From assembly GCF_000154825.1 (NCBI RefSeq), contig NZ_DS560015.1, forward strand, positions 521,052 through 585,051: a stretch of DNA of 64,000 nt, in the 5' to 3' direction. The notes under the pieces were generated by a model that was not told the DNA's origin, ran no database searches, and worked only from the letters and a program-made list of their open reading frames with translations. Origin of the DNA: Anaerofustis stercorihominis DSM 17244 (GTDB lineage Bacteria; Bacillota; Clostridia; Eubacteriales; Anaerofustaceae). How positions within the stretch are numbered: the stretch's first letter is position 1; every line of letters starts with the position of its first letter. Position numbers and translations under genes: made by a program. This document shows, piece by piece, positions 27,238-35,978 of the stretch.

Positions 27238-28015
27238 TTTCCCTTATTTTAAGCAAACAATAAAATCCAATATGAAGTTCTTATTAGCCTTTACGGCTGT
27301 TTTATGCATATTCCTGACTGTAATGTGCTATGTATTCACACCGCAGGCTATGTCGGGTCTACAGTCGGCTACGGCGGGTACCCTTGCGGGCAACCTGTTA
27401 TCCGGTAACGGTACCCTTGTAGGCTTCATGTCAAATTCATTCTACGCCCTTATGGCGATAATCTTCCCTATGGTTTACTCAATCATGGTAGGAAACAGGA
27501 TGATAGCGGAAAAAATCGACAAAGGAAGCATGACGGGATTTTTATCCACCCCTACCACCAGAAATCAAATCACCATAACCAGTGCGGTTTACTTTATCCT
27601 TTCCCTCGCAGTAATGTGGGGCATTGCTTCGGGAGTAGGCATAGTTGCAGCAAACGCTTTTCAGCCCGATGCACTGGATATAGAAACGTTCCTGACTCTA
27701 AACCTCGGAGTTTTCCTATATCACTTGGTGATAAGCGGTATATGCTTTTGTGCTTCATGCGTATTCAATACCTCTAAGGACTCTCTAACATTGGGAGCGG
27801 GCATACCTCTGTTCTTCTTCGTCGTAAGCCTGTTTATCAAATTATCTCCCGACTTGGACTTCTTGAAATACGTAACATTGAATACATTGTTCGATACTCA
27901 AAATATACTGCTGGGAAGCGGTTACGGCACGGAATTCATAGTAATGGGAGTTATATCTCTTGTACTATATATCACGGGTATAGTATGGTTTAACAAAAAA
28001 GATTTACCGCTTTAA
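27230..28015 (+). CDS. ABC-2 type permease subunit
   Basis: 261 residues from ATG at 27230, chosen because GGAGG lies 8 nt before it. Longer readings run back into the ATPase gene. About six membrane segments are visible (near residues 17-38, 65-90, 115-140, 150-170, 180-205 and 232-255). The central loop ISEKIDKGSM-like (AEKIDKGSMTGFLSTPTTRNQI) is the cytoplasmic coupling region of ABC-2 permeases. It forms the membrane half of the TetR-regulated exporter with the overlapping ATPase. Confidence 0.88.
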   Translation: MFSFPYFKQTIKSNMKFLLAFTAVLCIFLTVMCYVFTPQAMSGLQSATAGTLAGNLLSGNGTLVGFMSNSFYALMAIIFPMVYSIMVGNRMIAEKIDKGSMTGFLSTPTTRNQITITSAVYFILSLAVMWGIASGVGIVAANAFQPDALDIETFLTLNLGVFLYHLVISGICFCASCVFNTSKDSLTLGAGIPLFFFVVSLFIKLSPDLDFLKYVTLNTLFDTQNILLGSGYGTEFIVMGVISLVLYITGIVWFNKKDLPL

Positions 28016-28035
28016 AATATAACTTCCGCAAAACA

Positions 28036-28072
28036 ATCCTAAAACCTCTCTGTAAAAACAGAGAGGTTTTTT
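28036..28072 (+). terminator. Terminator of the TetR-linked ABC exporter
   Basis: AAAACCTCTCTGT (28041-28053), a four-A loop and ACAGAGAGGTTTT (28058-28070), then TT. A strong 13-bp stem. Confidence 0.85.
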
Positions 28073-28139
28073 ATAACTCATTGAACTTACTTTTATAAAA
28101 TGATGATATTGTTAAAAACCCAACTGACAGATTTCCGAC

Positions 28140-28520
28140 TGCATTTTATAGTCGTGACTCCCCTAAGTCAATAAAAAATCATTTAAACTTTTATTTAAGA
28201 CTTCGGGCAGCGGTCGTTTCAAAAATCTATTATTCATCAATAGCTGATAAATCTTTTGTGTAATCAGCATATGAAAGCGGAAGGATGTTTAATATCTCTT
28301 TTAGCGAAGCTTTAAGCTTCTGCGTTGAGAAAGGTCTTTTCTTCCATTTTGTGACTATTAAAAGACTTCGAAAAAAGCTTACTAAAATTTACTTAAGTAA
28401 ATTTTAGATGTGTGAAACACAATTAATAACACCAGAGGATTTGCTTCAGTATTATTTGCGAGTAGGATAAGCAAAGAATAGCGAGGTTTTAAAAGAGTGG
28501 AATCCCTTTGAATTTTGTTT
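28140..28520. repeat. Intergenic repeat copy C before the amino-acid transporter
   Basis: The segment 28385-28465 reproduces the right arm of copy A: a TAAAATTTACTTAAGTAAAT palindrome, AGATGTG...CACA hairpin, TTAATAACACCAGAGGATTTGC, then ATTATTTGCGAG. The block CAGCGGTCGTTTC (28208-28220) matches, in reverse, GAAACGACCCCGCT of copy D. CTTTTCTTCCATT (28336-28348) matches CGTTTCTTCCATT of copy D reversed. GAAGCTTTAAGCTTC (about 28305-28320) forms a hairpin. Confidence 0.6.
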
Positions 28521-28580
28521 CTTTTAAAAAGGAAACTTAAGTATAAATATAAATAAAAATGTATAAAAATAAAAAAGTGC

Positions 28581-28609
28581 TTGATTTTTAGGTAAAATCA
28601 TAGTAAACT
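28581..28609 (+). promoter_or_regulatory. Promoter of the first binding-protein gene
   Basis: TTGATT (28581-28586), 17 nt, TAAACT (28604-28609), 38 nt upstream of the start codon. Confidence 0.5.
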
Positions 28610-28646
28610 TTTATTAATTTCAAAGGGAATAAACGGAGGATTAATT

Positions 28647-29489
28647 ATGAAATTGAAAAAAGTCATGGCAGTTACAATGGCTGCACTAATGAGCCTTGCC
28701 GTATTTGCGGGATGCGGTAACAAAGATAATGCGAACAGCTCTGAAGTAAAACTTGTAAAAGAAGGAACTCTTACCGTAGGTCTTGAAGCTTCTTATCCGC
28801 CAATGGAATACATAGACGAAAAGACAGGCGAACTTGCGGGATTCGATATCGAGCTTGCTAAAGCTATCGCTAAAGATATGGGACTTGAAGTTGAATTCGT
28901 TCAAGTTGGGTTCGACGCTATATTTGCAGGTCTTGACGCAGATAAATATGATGTTGCGATTTCCGCTATCAGCGTAAACAAAGACAGACAGGAAACTTTG
29001 GCTTTATCAGACACTTACCTTGCCAATCAGCAAGTAGTTATTTCAGCTAAAGACGGAAAACAAATCAAATCGGTTAAAGAACTAAGCGGCAAAAAAGTTG
29101 CGGTTCAAGTAGGTACAACAGCCGATGAAGCTTGTCAGTACTATCAGGAAAAAGAAGGTCTTGAATTCGACTTACAGCAATTAGACGATATGACGGCTGC
29201 TTTCCTAGCTTTAAAGAGCGGAAATGTTGACTGTGTAGTAACAGACTTGGTAGTTGGTGATTACTATGTAAACAACTTCCCTAAAGATTATGTAAAATCT
29301 TGCGATAAACTTACAAACGAACCTATCGCTATTGCAGCTAAAAAATCAAATACAGCTTTAATAGCCGAAATTAACAAATCTTTAAAATCACTTATCGACA
29401 GCGGCAAAACATCTGAAATTTCCAAAAAACTGTTCGGTGAAGATTTAACAAAGAATATCGACGCTAACTTAAAGAACTACGATGAATAA
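28647..29489 (+). CDS. Amino-acid ABC transporter substrate-binding lipoprotein (copy 1)
   Basis: 280 residues. A lipoprotein signal (residues 1-23) ends in the lipobox LAVFAGC, so the protein is anchored on the outer face of the membrane. The rest is a type II periplasmic-binding fold of the polar amino-acid family: LTVGLEASYPPMEY near residue 38, GFDIELAKAIAKDMG near 60, VGFDAIFAGLDADKYD near 85, then VAVQVGTTADEA. The binding ligand (glutamine, cystine or other polar amino acid) cannot be fixed from sequence. A paralogue follows, then the permease and ATPase genes. A terminator separates it from copy 2. Confidence 0.93.
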   Translation: MKLKKVMAVTMAALMSLAVFAGCGNKDNANSSEVKLVKEGTLTVGLEASYPPMEYIDEKTGELAGFDIELAKAIAKDMGLEVEFVQVGFDAIFAGLDADKYDVAISAISVNKDRQETLALSDTYLANQQVVISAKDGKQIKSVKELSGKKVAVQVGTTADEACQYYQEKEGLEFDLQQLDDMTAAFLALKSGNVDCVVTDLVVGDYYVNNFPKDYVKSCDKLTNEPIAIAAKKSNTALIAEINKSLKSLIDSGKTSEISKKLFGEDLTKNIDANLKNYDE

Positions 29490-29500
29490 AAATCAACATA

Positions 29501-29530
29501 AAAAAAGAGTCTGACATAGGCTCTTTTTTA
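29501..29530 (+). terminator. Terminator after binding protein 1
   Basis: AAAAAGAG-C and G-CTCTTTTT arms around ACATAG, followed by TTTTTTATTT. The stem contains an internal mismatch. Confidence 0.65.
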
Positions 29531-29615
29531 TTTATTAAAAAGGTATAAAGATTTTTAACATATCATTAATATAGTATAAATATACATAAATATTTATAAA
29601 AATTAACAAAAACTA

Positions 29616-29644
29616 TTGCATTTATTTACATTGTGTAGTATATT
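29616..29644 (+). promoter_or_regulatory. Promoter of the second binding-protein gene
   Basis: TTGCAT (29616-29621), 17 nt, TATATT (29639-29644), 40 nt upstream of the start. A separate promoter lets the two binding proteins be controlled independently. Confidence 0.5.
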
Positions 29645-29684
29645 TAGATGTAAATTTTTTACTTATTTTTGGAGGAAATACAAT

Positions 29685-30521
29685 ATGAAAAAAGGAAAGA
29701 AAATCGCGGCTATAGTTCTAACATCTGTTTTGGGATTCAGCTTACTCAGCGGCTGCGGTTCTAAAGATACGGTTTCGGCGGAAGCTCAGTTTACAAAGGA
29801 CAAAACATTGGTTGTAGGAATAGACAATACATATCCCCCTATGGAATACGTGGACAAAAACGGCAAGACGGTCGGTTTCGATATCGAATTTGCAAAAGCC
29901 ATAGGAGAAAAAATGGGAAGGAAAGTCGAGTTCGTAAACAGCTCATGGGACGCTATTTTCGCGGGGCTAGACGCAGATAAATACGACCTTGTGATCTCCT
30001 CTGTGGGAGTAAATAAAGACAGACAGGAACAGCTTGCACTATCAAATCCTTATCTTGCAAATCAGCAGGTAATAATTTCATCTAAAAGCGGAAAACAAAT
30101 CAAATCCGTTGAAGAACTTGCAGGTAAAAAAGTAGGCGTACAAGTAAGTACAACTTCGAATGATACATGTAATTATTACTTATCAAAGGGAATCGATTTT
30201 GATTTAAGAGAATACGACGGAATGACCGAAGCATTCGTAGCTCTTGAAGGAGGAAGTGTCGACTGCGTAGTGACAGACCTTGTGGTCGGAGAATATTACG
30301 TTCATAAAAATACAAATAAATTTGTAAAGACATGCGATAAACTCACAAACGAACCAATCGCGGTTGCGGCTAAAAAAAGCAATCAGGCTCTTATAGATAA
30401 AATCAATCCTATACTCGAAGAACTAAGCAAAGACGGAACGATGACAAAAATATCAAAGAAAGTATTTGGTAAAGATTTAACACAAAATATAGATACGACT
30501 TTAAAAGGATATGACGAATAA
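29685..30521 (+). CDS. Amino-acid ABC transporter substrate-binding lipoprotein (copy 2)
   Basis: 278 residues from ATG at 29685, chosen because GGAGG lies 9 nt upstream and the product then begins with a lipoprotein signal ending in LLSGC. A longer in-frame reading would start upstream of the promoter -10 and is not credible. It is strongly similar along its whole length to copy 1: NTYPPMEYVD, GFDIEFAKAIGEKMG, DAIFAGLDADKYDLVIS, VVTDLVVG(E/D)YYV. The two therefore arose by tandem duplication. Differences in the first lobe may mean a different ligand. The permease and ATPase follow. Confidence 0.93.
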   Translation: MKKGKKIAAIVLTSVLGFSLLSGCGSKDTVSAEAQFTKDKTLVVGIDNTYPPMEYVDKNGKTVGFDIEFAKAIGEKMGRKVEFVNSSWDAIFAGLDADKYDLVISSVGVNKDRQEQLALSNPYLANQQVIISSKSGKQIKSVEELAGKKVGVQVSTTSNDTCNYYLSKGIDFDLREYDGMTEAFVALEGGSVDCVVTDLVVGEYYVHKNTNKFVKTCDKLTNEPIAVAAKKSNQALIDKINPILEELSKDGTMTKISKKVFGKDLTQNIDTTLKGYDE

Positions 30522-30552
30522 CCGTATATATTGTGGTATTAGAGAAAAAAGT

Positions 30553-30592
30553 AAGAGGTCTGCTTGCCAGGCTTCTTGTTTTATTATATAAT
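30553..30592 (+). terminator. Terminator overlapping the permease promoter
   Basis: AAGAGGTCTG (30553-30562) pairs, with two G-U wobbles, with CAGGCTTCTT (30568-30577), followed by GTTTTATT. The same bases hold a promoter, TTGCCA (30564-30569)-N17-TATAAT (30587-30592), that would start the permease-ATPase transcript. This layout lets the binding protein be made in excess while the transporter genes keep their own start. Confidence 0.55.
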
Positions 30593-30626
30593 GTAAAAGA
30601 TTAAACGTAAAATAGGAGAAAATATT

Positions 30627-31280
30627 ATGACTAGTGTGCAGATTTCGAAATTGGCAGCAGGAACAGTGTCGACCATAGAACTTACTCTTATAAGTATAGT
30701 TCTCGGTATGATACTCGCTCTTGTGATTGCATTTATGAGCATCGGCAGAAATAAAATATTAAAAGGGATTGCATGGATCTATACTTGGGTGTTCAGAGGA
30801 ACTCCTCTGCTTCTTCAAATAATGGTAGTATATTTTGCCATACCTTTAATGGTAAAACAAATGGTGGGTTCACCGCTGAATTTCGAACCGTTCACAGCGG
30901 CTATCATAGCCCTTACATTAAATACGGCAGCTTATACTTCTGAAATATTCAGAGCGGGTATCCAGTCAATAGACAAAGGTCAGATGGAAGCGGCAAAAGC
31001 CCTCGGGATGACTTACTCTCAGGCAATGTTCAAAGTAATAATACCTCAGACGGTTTCAAGGGTAATACCTCCTTTCGCAAATGAGTTTATCATGATATTA
31101 AAGGATACATCTTTGGTTTCAACTATAGGTATGGCCGACTTGATGAGAGTTTCGAAACAATTTGCGGCAAGCGGTGACTGGAGCTACTACTTTGTGGCAG
31201 GCGGGATATATTTGGTACTTACATCGGTATGTATAGTATTATTCCAAAGACTCGAAAAGAAAACCAGCAGGTACATTTAG
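30627..31280 (+). CDS. Amino-acid ABC transporter permease (HisM/GlnP family)
   Basis: 217 residues with about five membrane segments. The N-terminal helix AAGTVSTIELTLISIVLGMILALVIAF matches the polar amino-acid permease pattern, and the cytoplasmic EAA loop is EAAKALGMTYSQAMFKVIIPQ near residue 118, which contacts the ATPase. TPLLLQIMVVYFAIP near residue 55 is also typical. An AGGAG site precedes the start. Followed 9 nt later by the ATPase gene. Confidence 0.95.
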   Translation: MTSVQISKLAAGTVSTIELTLISIVLGMILALVIAFMSIGRNKILKGIAWIYTWVFRGTPLLLQIMVVYFAIPLMVKQMVGSPLNFEPFTAAIIALTLNTAAYTSEIFRAGIQSIDKGQMEAAKALGMTYSQAMFKVIIPQTVSRVIPPFANEFIMILKDTSLVSTIGMADLMRVSKQFAASGDWSYYFVAGGIYLVLTSVCIVLFQRLEKKTSRYI

Positions 31281-31289
31281 GAGGATATT

Positions 31290-32051
31290 ATGAGCAGTGT
31301 AAAAGTAGAAAACGTAAAAAAAGATTTTGGTGAACTAAGTGTACTCAAAGATATAAATCTTACAATTGAAAAAGGTGAAGTCGTTTGTATAATCGGTCCT
31401 TCGGGGTCGGGTAAAAGTACATTTCTAAGATGTCTAAACCACTTAGAAAAATTGACTTCAGGCAAAATATACATAGACGATGAACTCGTTTTTCACAGAG
31501 AAAATGATAAAAGTGTAGTAAAGACTGAAAAGGAAAAGCTTGTTGAGATACGTACAAAGATAGGCATGGTATTCCAAAGATTCAATTTATTCCCTCATAA
31601 GACGGTTCTTGAAAATGTAACACTTTCTCCAATGGTAGTTAAAAAGGTGGGAAAAGAAGAAATAGAAAAGAAAGCCTATGAACTTTTGGATATGGTCGGA
31701 CTCAGAGATAAAGCAGACGAATATCCAAACAGATTATCGGGAGGTCAGCAGCAAAGGGTCGCTATAGCCAGAGCCCTTGCAATGGATCCCGAAATAATGC
31801 TTTTCGATGAAGCAACATCAGCTCTTGACCCGGAACTTGTAGGAGAAGTTTTGGAAGTTATGAAAAACTTGGCTAAAAAACATTCCATGACCATGATAGT
31901 CGTTACTCATGAAATGGGCTTTGCAAAAGAAGTAGCGGACAGAGTCATATTCATGGCTGACGGTGTGGTGGTTGAAGAAGGTCCCGCGAGAGAACTTATC
32001 GACAATCCTAAACACGAAAGAACGAAAAAATTCTTAAATAAAGTTTTATAA
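31290..32051 (+). CDS. Amino-acid ABC transporter ATP-binding protein (GlnQ family)
   Basis: 253 residues. Walker [10 protein letters not shown] near residue 37, signature RLSGGQQQR near 148, Walker [15 protein letters not shown] near 168, H-loop VVTHEMGFA near 200. The GlnQ subfamily is shown by [21 protein letters not shown] and by the C-terminal [23 protein letters not shown]. It energises uptake with the permease upstream and the two binding lipoproteins. An AGGAGG site supports the start. Confidence 0.96.
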   Translation: MSSVKVENVKKDFGELSVLKDINLTIEKGEVVCIIGPSGSGKSTFLRCLNHLEKLTSGKIYIDDELVFHRENDKSVVKTEKEKLVEIRTKIGMVFQRFNLFPHKTVLENVTLSPMVVKKVGKEEIEKKAYELLDMVGLRDKADEYPNRLSGGQQQRVAIARALAMDPEIMLFDEATSALDPELVGEVLEVMKNLAKKHSMTMIVVTHEMGFAKEVADRVIFMADGVVVEEGPARELIDNPKHERTKKFLNKVL

Positions 32052-32057
32052 AAATCA

Positions 32058-32086
32058 AAGAAGTAAGTTTTCTTACTTCTTTTTTA
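32058..32086 (+). terminator. Terminator of the amino-acid transporter operon
   Basis: AAAGAAGTAAG (32058-32068), TTTT loop, CTTACTTCTTT (32073-32083), then T's. Confidence 0.8.
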
Positions 32087-32145
32087 ATGCCATTTAATTT
32101 ACAATCAAACAATAAATTTATTTATCTTATATAGATTTTTATGAA

Positions 32146-32175
32146 ATAAAAAAGACCGACTTATATCGGTCTTTT
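32146..32175 (-). terminator. Terminator of the Ig/FN3-like secreted protein gene
   Basis: AAAAGACCGA (32150-32159) and TCGGTCTTTT (32166-32175). On the minus strand the stem is followed by TTTTTTATTT. Confidence 0.75.
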
Positions 32176-32184
32176 GATTTATTA

Positions 32185-32904
32185 TTATTTTACCTTAGGA
32201 GTCCTTATAGGTTTGGTGAATGAACTCTTAACGCTTCCTCTTACCGTTCTTACTTTGTAATAGTATCTCTTGCCCTTTTTAAGCTTCTTGTTTGTGAATT
32301 TGTTGGACGTTGTGGTCTTTACCTTTTTGTAGCCTTTTGTTTTCTTTGTTGAACGGTAAATTTCATATTTCTTACCGCCCGTTGCTTTTTTGAAAGATAA
32401 AGTCACTTTTCTTTTACCCGCTTTTGCTTTTACTTTTGTTGGGGCTTTTAAAGTCGCAACTTTTATTTCGGTCAATGCCAATTCCATACTGCTGCCGGTC
32501 TCGTCGGTAGCATCAGCTATCCCTACAACTACATAATTTGCACCGTTTGGAGCTTTCTTGGTATTAAGTGTCGTTTTATATGTATAAGTTCCTTTAAAAA
32601 GTTTTGTACTTCCTTCGGATAAAGTTTGACCTTTTGAACCCATTAAAAAACTGACTACTCCTGTATATCCGTTACCGAACGGATCTTTTACAGTTGCCGT
32701 CACATTTATTTTTTCACCCTTATAATATACTTTCTTATGAGTAGGTGAAGAAATTTTTACATACTTATTTGTAACTACTTGTCTCGGTGACTTTACATTT
32801 AACGATTTTTTCGGAGTAGCTGCGCTTACAGCAGACACACAGGAAAACATAAATAAAGACGCAACCAAACCGCATAATATTTTTTTAGAATTTTTCATAT
32901 TCAA
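32185..32904 (-). CDS. Secreted protein with Ig-like and FN3-like domains
   Basis: 239 residues. A signal peptide (residues 1-28, cleavage near VSAA) is followed by a beta-sandwich region (about 45-150: KISSPTHKKVYYKGEKINVTATVKD, then GTYTYKTTL), resembling bacterial Ig-like domains. A C-terminal fibronectin-type-III-like module (about 153-235) has the KVTLSF...YEIYRS...YYYKVRTV pattern. The C-terminal half is very rich in Lys and Thr, giving a strongly basic surface that could bind wall polymers or host glycans. No anchor motif is present. The function is not known. Not obviously in an operon. Confidence 0.75.
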   Translation of the reverse strand: MNMKNSKKILCGLVASLFMFSCVSAVSAATPKKSLNVKSPRQVVTNKYVKISSPTHKKVYYKGEKINVTATVKDPFGNGYTGVVSFLMGSKGQTLSEGSTKLFKGTYTYKTTLNTKKAPNGANYVVVGIADATDETGSSMELALTEIKVATLKAPTKVKAKAGKRKVTLSFKKATGGKKYEIYRSTKKTKGYKKVKTTTSNKFTNKKLKKGKRYYYKVRTVRGSVKSSFTKPIRTPKVK

Positions 32905-33021
32905 ATTCCCTCCTTATCTTAATCACAATTTTATCACACATCATCCTACTTTGCAATTCGTTTTCATAAAAAACAAATAAAAAATAACTGCTCCTAAATC
33001 GAACAGTTATTAATCAATTTT

Positions 33022-34374
33022 TTATACTAAAGCAGTATCGAAGATTTTTTCCAAATCTTTGGACGATAAATCTTCCTTCTTGTAAAGAAGTTTTGCGAGC
33101 TTATTTATAGCTTCCACATTCGATTTTATAATGTCTTTCGCTTTCAAATAAGTAGAGTCCAATATTTTCGTTACTTCTTCGTCTATTTCATCTTTAAAAA
33201 TAGTATCATTTTTGATATCAAAAGTCTTATTTTTATATTTGCTCATCCCATATTCGCATACCATGGAATTGGCAAGCTCGTTTGCCTTTGCTATATCATT
33301 TTGAGCACCTGTGCTTATTTCTCCGAATATTATCTCTTCGCTGGCTCTTCCCGCAAGAAGCATACAGATTTTTTCTTCGAGTTCTTTCTTTGTGAGTATC
33401 AAGTTATCTTCTCCGCTTCCCGTAAGGACAAAACCGAGAGATACTCCGTATGGGACTATAGTTACCTTATCGGGAAGTACTCCGGTCAGAATGAAGCTCA
33501 CGAGGGCATGACCCGCCTCATGAAAAGATACTATCCTTTTTTCCTTGTTATTTAAAATCATGCTCTTATTTTTGAGCCCCGCCATGGTTTTTATGATAGC
33601 TTTATCGAATTCATCGTTGGTTATTACTTTCCTGCCTTTTCTTATTGCCATAAGTGCCGACTCGTTTACTATATTTGCGAGATGTGCTCCGCTGAGTCCG
33701 TTTGTCTTTTCTACTATCTTTTGTATATCGAGATTTTTGGATACGGGTTTACCCTGAATATGATGATTTAAAATTTCTTTTCTCGTTATACTCGAAGGAT
33801 TGCCCACATAAATATGTCTGTCAAATCTTCCAGGTCTTAAAAGTGCGCTGTCCAGCATATCCATCCTGTTTGTCGCCGCCATTACGACGACCCCCGTGTT
33901 TTCGCTGAAACCGTCAAGCTCTATTAAAAACTGATTTAATGTCTGGTCTCTCTCGGAATTATTATCGGTGCTTCGGCTTACTCCGATTGCATCAAGTTCA
34001 TCTATAAAAATTATCGCAGGGGCTTTTTTTCTCGCTTTATCGAATAAAGCTCTTATCCTGCTTGCACCTATACCTACAAACTTTTCAATGAATTCACTTC
34101 CCGAAGCATACATGAACGTAGCTCCGCATTCCCCTGCCAAAGCTTTTGCTATAAGAGTTTTCCCTGTTCCGGGAGGTCCGTAAAGGAGTACTCCGCTGGG
34201 TATTTTCGCTCCGAACTTTTTATACTTTGCAGGCTTTGTCAAAAAGTCGCTTATTTCCAAAAGTTCTTCTTTTATTTCATCTAAACCCGCAACATTTGTA
34301 AAGTTTATATCGCTTTTTATGACCGCAGGATCTTCCGGTCTGTTACCCATAAATTTTATATATGAATTCTTCAT
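33022..34374 (-). CDS. FtsH-like AAA+ zinc metalloprotease lacking N-terminal membrane anchor
   Basis: 450 residues, against about 600-700 for FtsH. The AAA+ domain (about 24-220) has FTNVAGLDEIKEEL, Walker A YGPPGTGKT (65-73), Walker B IIFIDELDAIG and the SRH region MDSALLRPGRFDRHI. The M41 protease domain (about 270-445) has the zinc site SFHEAGHALVSF near residue 285 and the third ligand region GAQNDIAKANELA. The usual two N-terminal membrane helices and extracytoplasmic domain are missing: the protein starts only about 25 residues before the AAA domain. The start is firm (GGGGG site, no upstream coding frame). It is probably a soluble second FtsH paralogue. Confidence 0.88.
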   Translation of the reverse strand: MKNSYIKFMGNRPEDPAVIKSDINFTNVAGLDEIKEELLEISDFLTKPAKYKKFGAKIPSGVLLYGPPGTGKTLIAKALAGECGATFMYASGSEFIEKFVGIGASRIRALFDKARKKAPAIIFIDELDAIGVSRSTDNNSERDQTLNQFLIELDGFSENTGVVVMAATNRMDMLDSALLRPGRFDRHIYVGNPSSITRKEILNHHIQGKPVSKNLDIQKIVEKTNGLSGAHLANIVNESALMAIRKGRKVITNDEFDKAIIKTMAGLKNKSMILNNKEKRIVSFHEAGHALVSFILTGVLPDKVTIVPYGVSLGFVLTGSGEDNLILTKKELEEKICMLLAGRASEEIIFGEISTGAQNDIAKANELANSMVCEYGMSKYKNKTFDIKNDTIFKDEIDEEVTKILDSTYLKAKDIIKSNVEAINKLAKLLYKKEDLSSKDLEKIFDTALV

Positions 34375-34501
34375 CTTTGTCCCCCAATTTCATGTGCTAA
34401 TGATATTATTGTTAACATTTTTGATTTTTATACTACTATGAAAAAAAATATTTTTTATTTATATTATGTGGTATAATAATATAAAAGCAGGAGGTTTTAA
34501 T

Positions 34502-34882
34502 ATGAACAAAGACGATTTATTAAACAAAGCAAGTGAATTTTTGGGAGAAGCAACAGAAAAAGCGAGACAATTTTCTTCGGAAGCTTTAGAAGCATCCAAG
34601 AGCTTTGCGGAAAGTGCAAAGAAAACAATTCAAGCAGAAAAATTGGATTATGAAATTTCAAGAAAATACAGAGAAATCGGTAAACTTGTATATTCAGCAT
34701 ATGAAGAAGAAGGTTCTTATGAACATGTGGCTGACGAACTATGTGAAGAAATAAACGCTTTATTCGATCAAATCATAGCAATCAAACTCGGAGAAGATGC
34801 CGATGTGAGCGATGAAGAAAAAGAAGGCATCATCGAAGAAGTTAATGATATAATCGAAGAAGATAACGAGGACGAAGAATAA
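34502..34882 (+). CDS. Small acidic helical protein, unknown function
   Basis: 126 residues from ATG at 34502 (AGGAGG 7 nt upstream). The N-terminal half is alanine- and lysine-rich amphipathic helix (LLNKASEFLGEATEKARQFSSEALEASKSFAES), and the middle KLDYEISRKYREIGKLVYSAY resembles the helical start of many small Firmicute proteins that carry a zinc ribbon. Here the tail is simply acidic (DEEKEGIIEEVNDIIEEDNEDEE) with no cysteines in a ribbon pattern. No signal or membrane segment. It is likely real and expressed from a nearby TATAAT, but I cannot assign a function. Confidence 0.75.
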   Translation: MNKDDLLNKASEFLGEATEKARQFSSEALEASKSFAESAKKTIQAEKLDYEISRKYREIGKLVYSAYEEEGSYEHVADELCEEINALFDQIIAIKLGEDADVSDEEKEGIIEEVNDIIEEDNEDEE

Positions 34883-34887
34883 AAATC

Positions 34888-34919
34888 AAAAGACGAGAAA
34901 ATCTCGTCTTTTTTTTATT
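34888..34919. terminator. Bidirectional terminator
   Basis: AAAAGACGAG (34888-34897) and CTCGTCTTTT (34903-34912), with T-runs on both strands. It separates the small acidic protein from the convergent old-yellow-enzyme gene. Confidence 0.8.
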
Positions 34920-35978
34920 TTAATAAAGGGTTTCATCTGCCTTTATCAAATTAGGACATTTATAGTCTCCCCTGTTCATATGACATTTAGGCTTGCAGTG
35001 ATAACAATAATTTATAGGTATGTCGTTCTTTGCCTTATACGCCCACTGATAGTCAGCAATAAGTTCTCTTCCTATAGCGGTAAAATCCGCATAGTTATTT
35101 TTTAGCAGATATTCTGCTCTTTCGGGAGTAGAAATCATATTAACGGCTATAACGGGAACGTCTACGGCTTCTTTGATAAGCTTAGCGGAATATACGCTGT
35201 AATTGAAATCGGGATTATCGGTTTTGAGTGTTACGTCTTCTTTGTTTGCATATGAAATATCGAGTACATCCACCCCCGCTTCTATAAGCATCTTCGCTCC
35301 TTTTATCCCGCTTTCTATATCGGGAACGCATGGTCCGTATCTATAGTATATAGGCATGTCTTCCCCTACGGCTTCTCTCACCGCTTTTATTACTTCTATC
35401 GGAAATCTAAACCTGTTCTCTAAACTTCCTCCGTACTCATCTGTCCTCTTATTGTAATTCGGCGCAGTAAATTCACATAACAAATATCCGTGAGCTCCGT
35501 GAAGTTCCACCGCTTTAAATCCCGCTTTCTTCGCTCTTAACGCCGCATTTACAAAATATTCTTTTACCTTGATAAGTTCTTCCTTTTTTACTTCCCTGCT
35601 TCCCTCGTAGTCAGGATGTGCACTGGCACCGTAAGGATGTTCGCTCAGTTTCCCCGCGGCTCTTACTCCGGGATTATGAAGCTGTATCACAGAGAAACAG
35701 TCGTTGTCGTTAATGACTTTTGCGATTTTTGACAGTCCCTCTACGAATTTATCATCCCATATACCAAGCTGATAGAATGGTCTTTGCGATTTATCCGTAG
35801 CGGCTGCTTCCACGATTATCGTTCCTATTTCGCTTTTCGCTCTCTTTTCATAATATGATACGTGCTTATCCGTAACATATCCGTCTTCCTTTGCCAGCAT
35901 AAAAGTGACCATAGGCGGCATTACTATCCTATTCTTTATCTTATTCCCTTTTATTTCATATCCATCAAATAACATCAT
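34920..35978 (-). CDS. Old-yellow-enzyme family NADH:flavin oxidoreductase (copy 1)
   Basis: 352 residues. A TIM-barrel FMN domain fills the protein: KNRIVMPPMVTF near residue 16, IQLHNPG near 100, the active-site EL(H)GAHGYL near 163 (His/His pair), NKRTDEYGGSLENRFRFPIEV near 185 and the C-terminal flavin site FTAIGRELIADY near 312. The C-terminus CYHCKPKCHMNRGDYKC has the Cys-x2-Cys-x3-Cys-x10-Cys spacing of the [4Fe-4S] site of 2,4-dienoyl-CoA reductase-like enzymes. The protein stops there, without the usual FAD/NADPH domain, so electrons must come from another protein. A paralogue lies 334 nt upstream. Confidence 0.9.
   Translation of the reverse strand: MMLFDGYEIKGNKIKNRIVMPPMVTFMLAKEDGYVTDKHVSYYEKRAKSEIGTIIVEAAATDKSQRPFYQLGIWDDKFVEGLSKIAKVINDNDCFSVIQLHNPGVRAAGKLSEHPYGASAHPDYEGSREVKKEELIKVKEYFVNAALRAKKAGFKAVELHGAHGYLLCEFTAPNYNKRTDEYGGSLENRFRFPIEVIKAVREAVGEDMPIYYRYGPCVPDIESGIKGAKMLIEAGVDVLDISYANKEDVTLKTDNPDFNYSVYSAKLIKEAVDVPVIAVNMISTPERAEYLLKNNYADFTAIGRELIADYQWAYKAKNDIPINYCYHCKPKCHMNRGDYKCPNLIKADETLY

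Noticed and set aside
29616-29684. Longer N-terminus for the second binding protein
   Set aside because: It would begin at the -35 box of the promoter and put a hydrophobic stretch ahead of a good lipoprotein signal.
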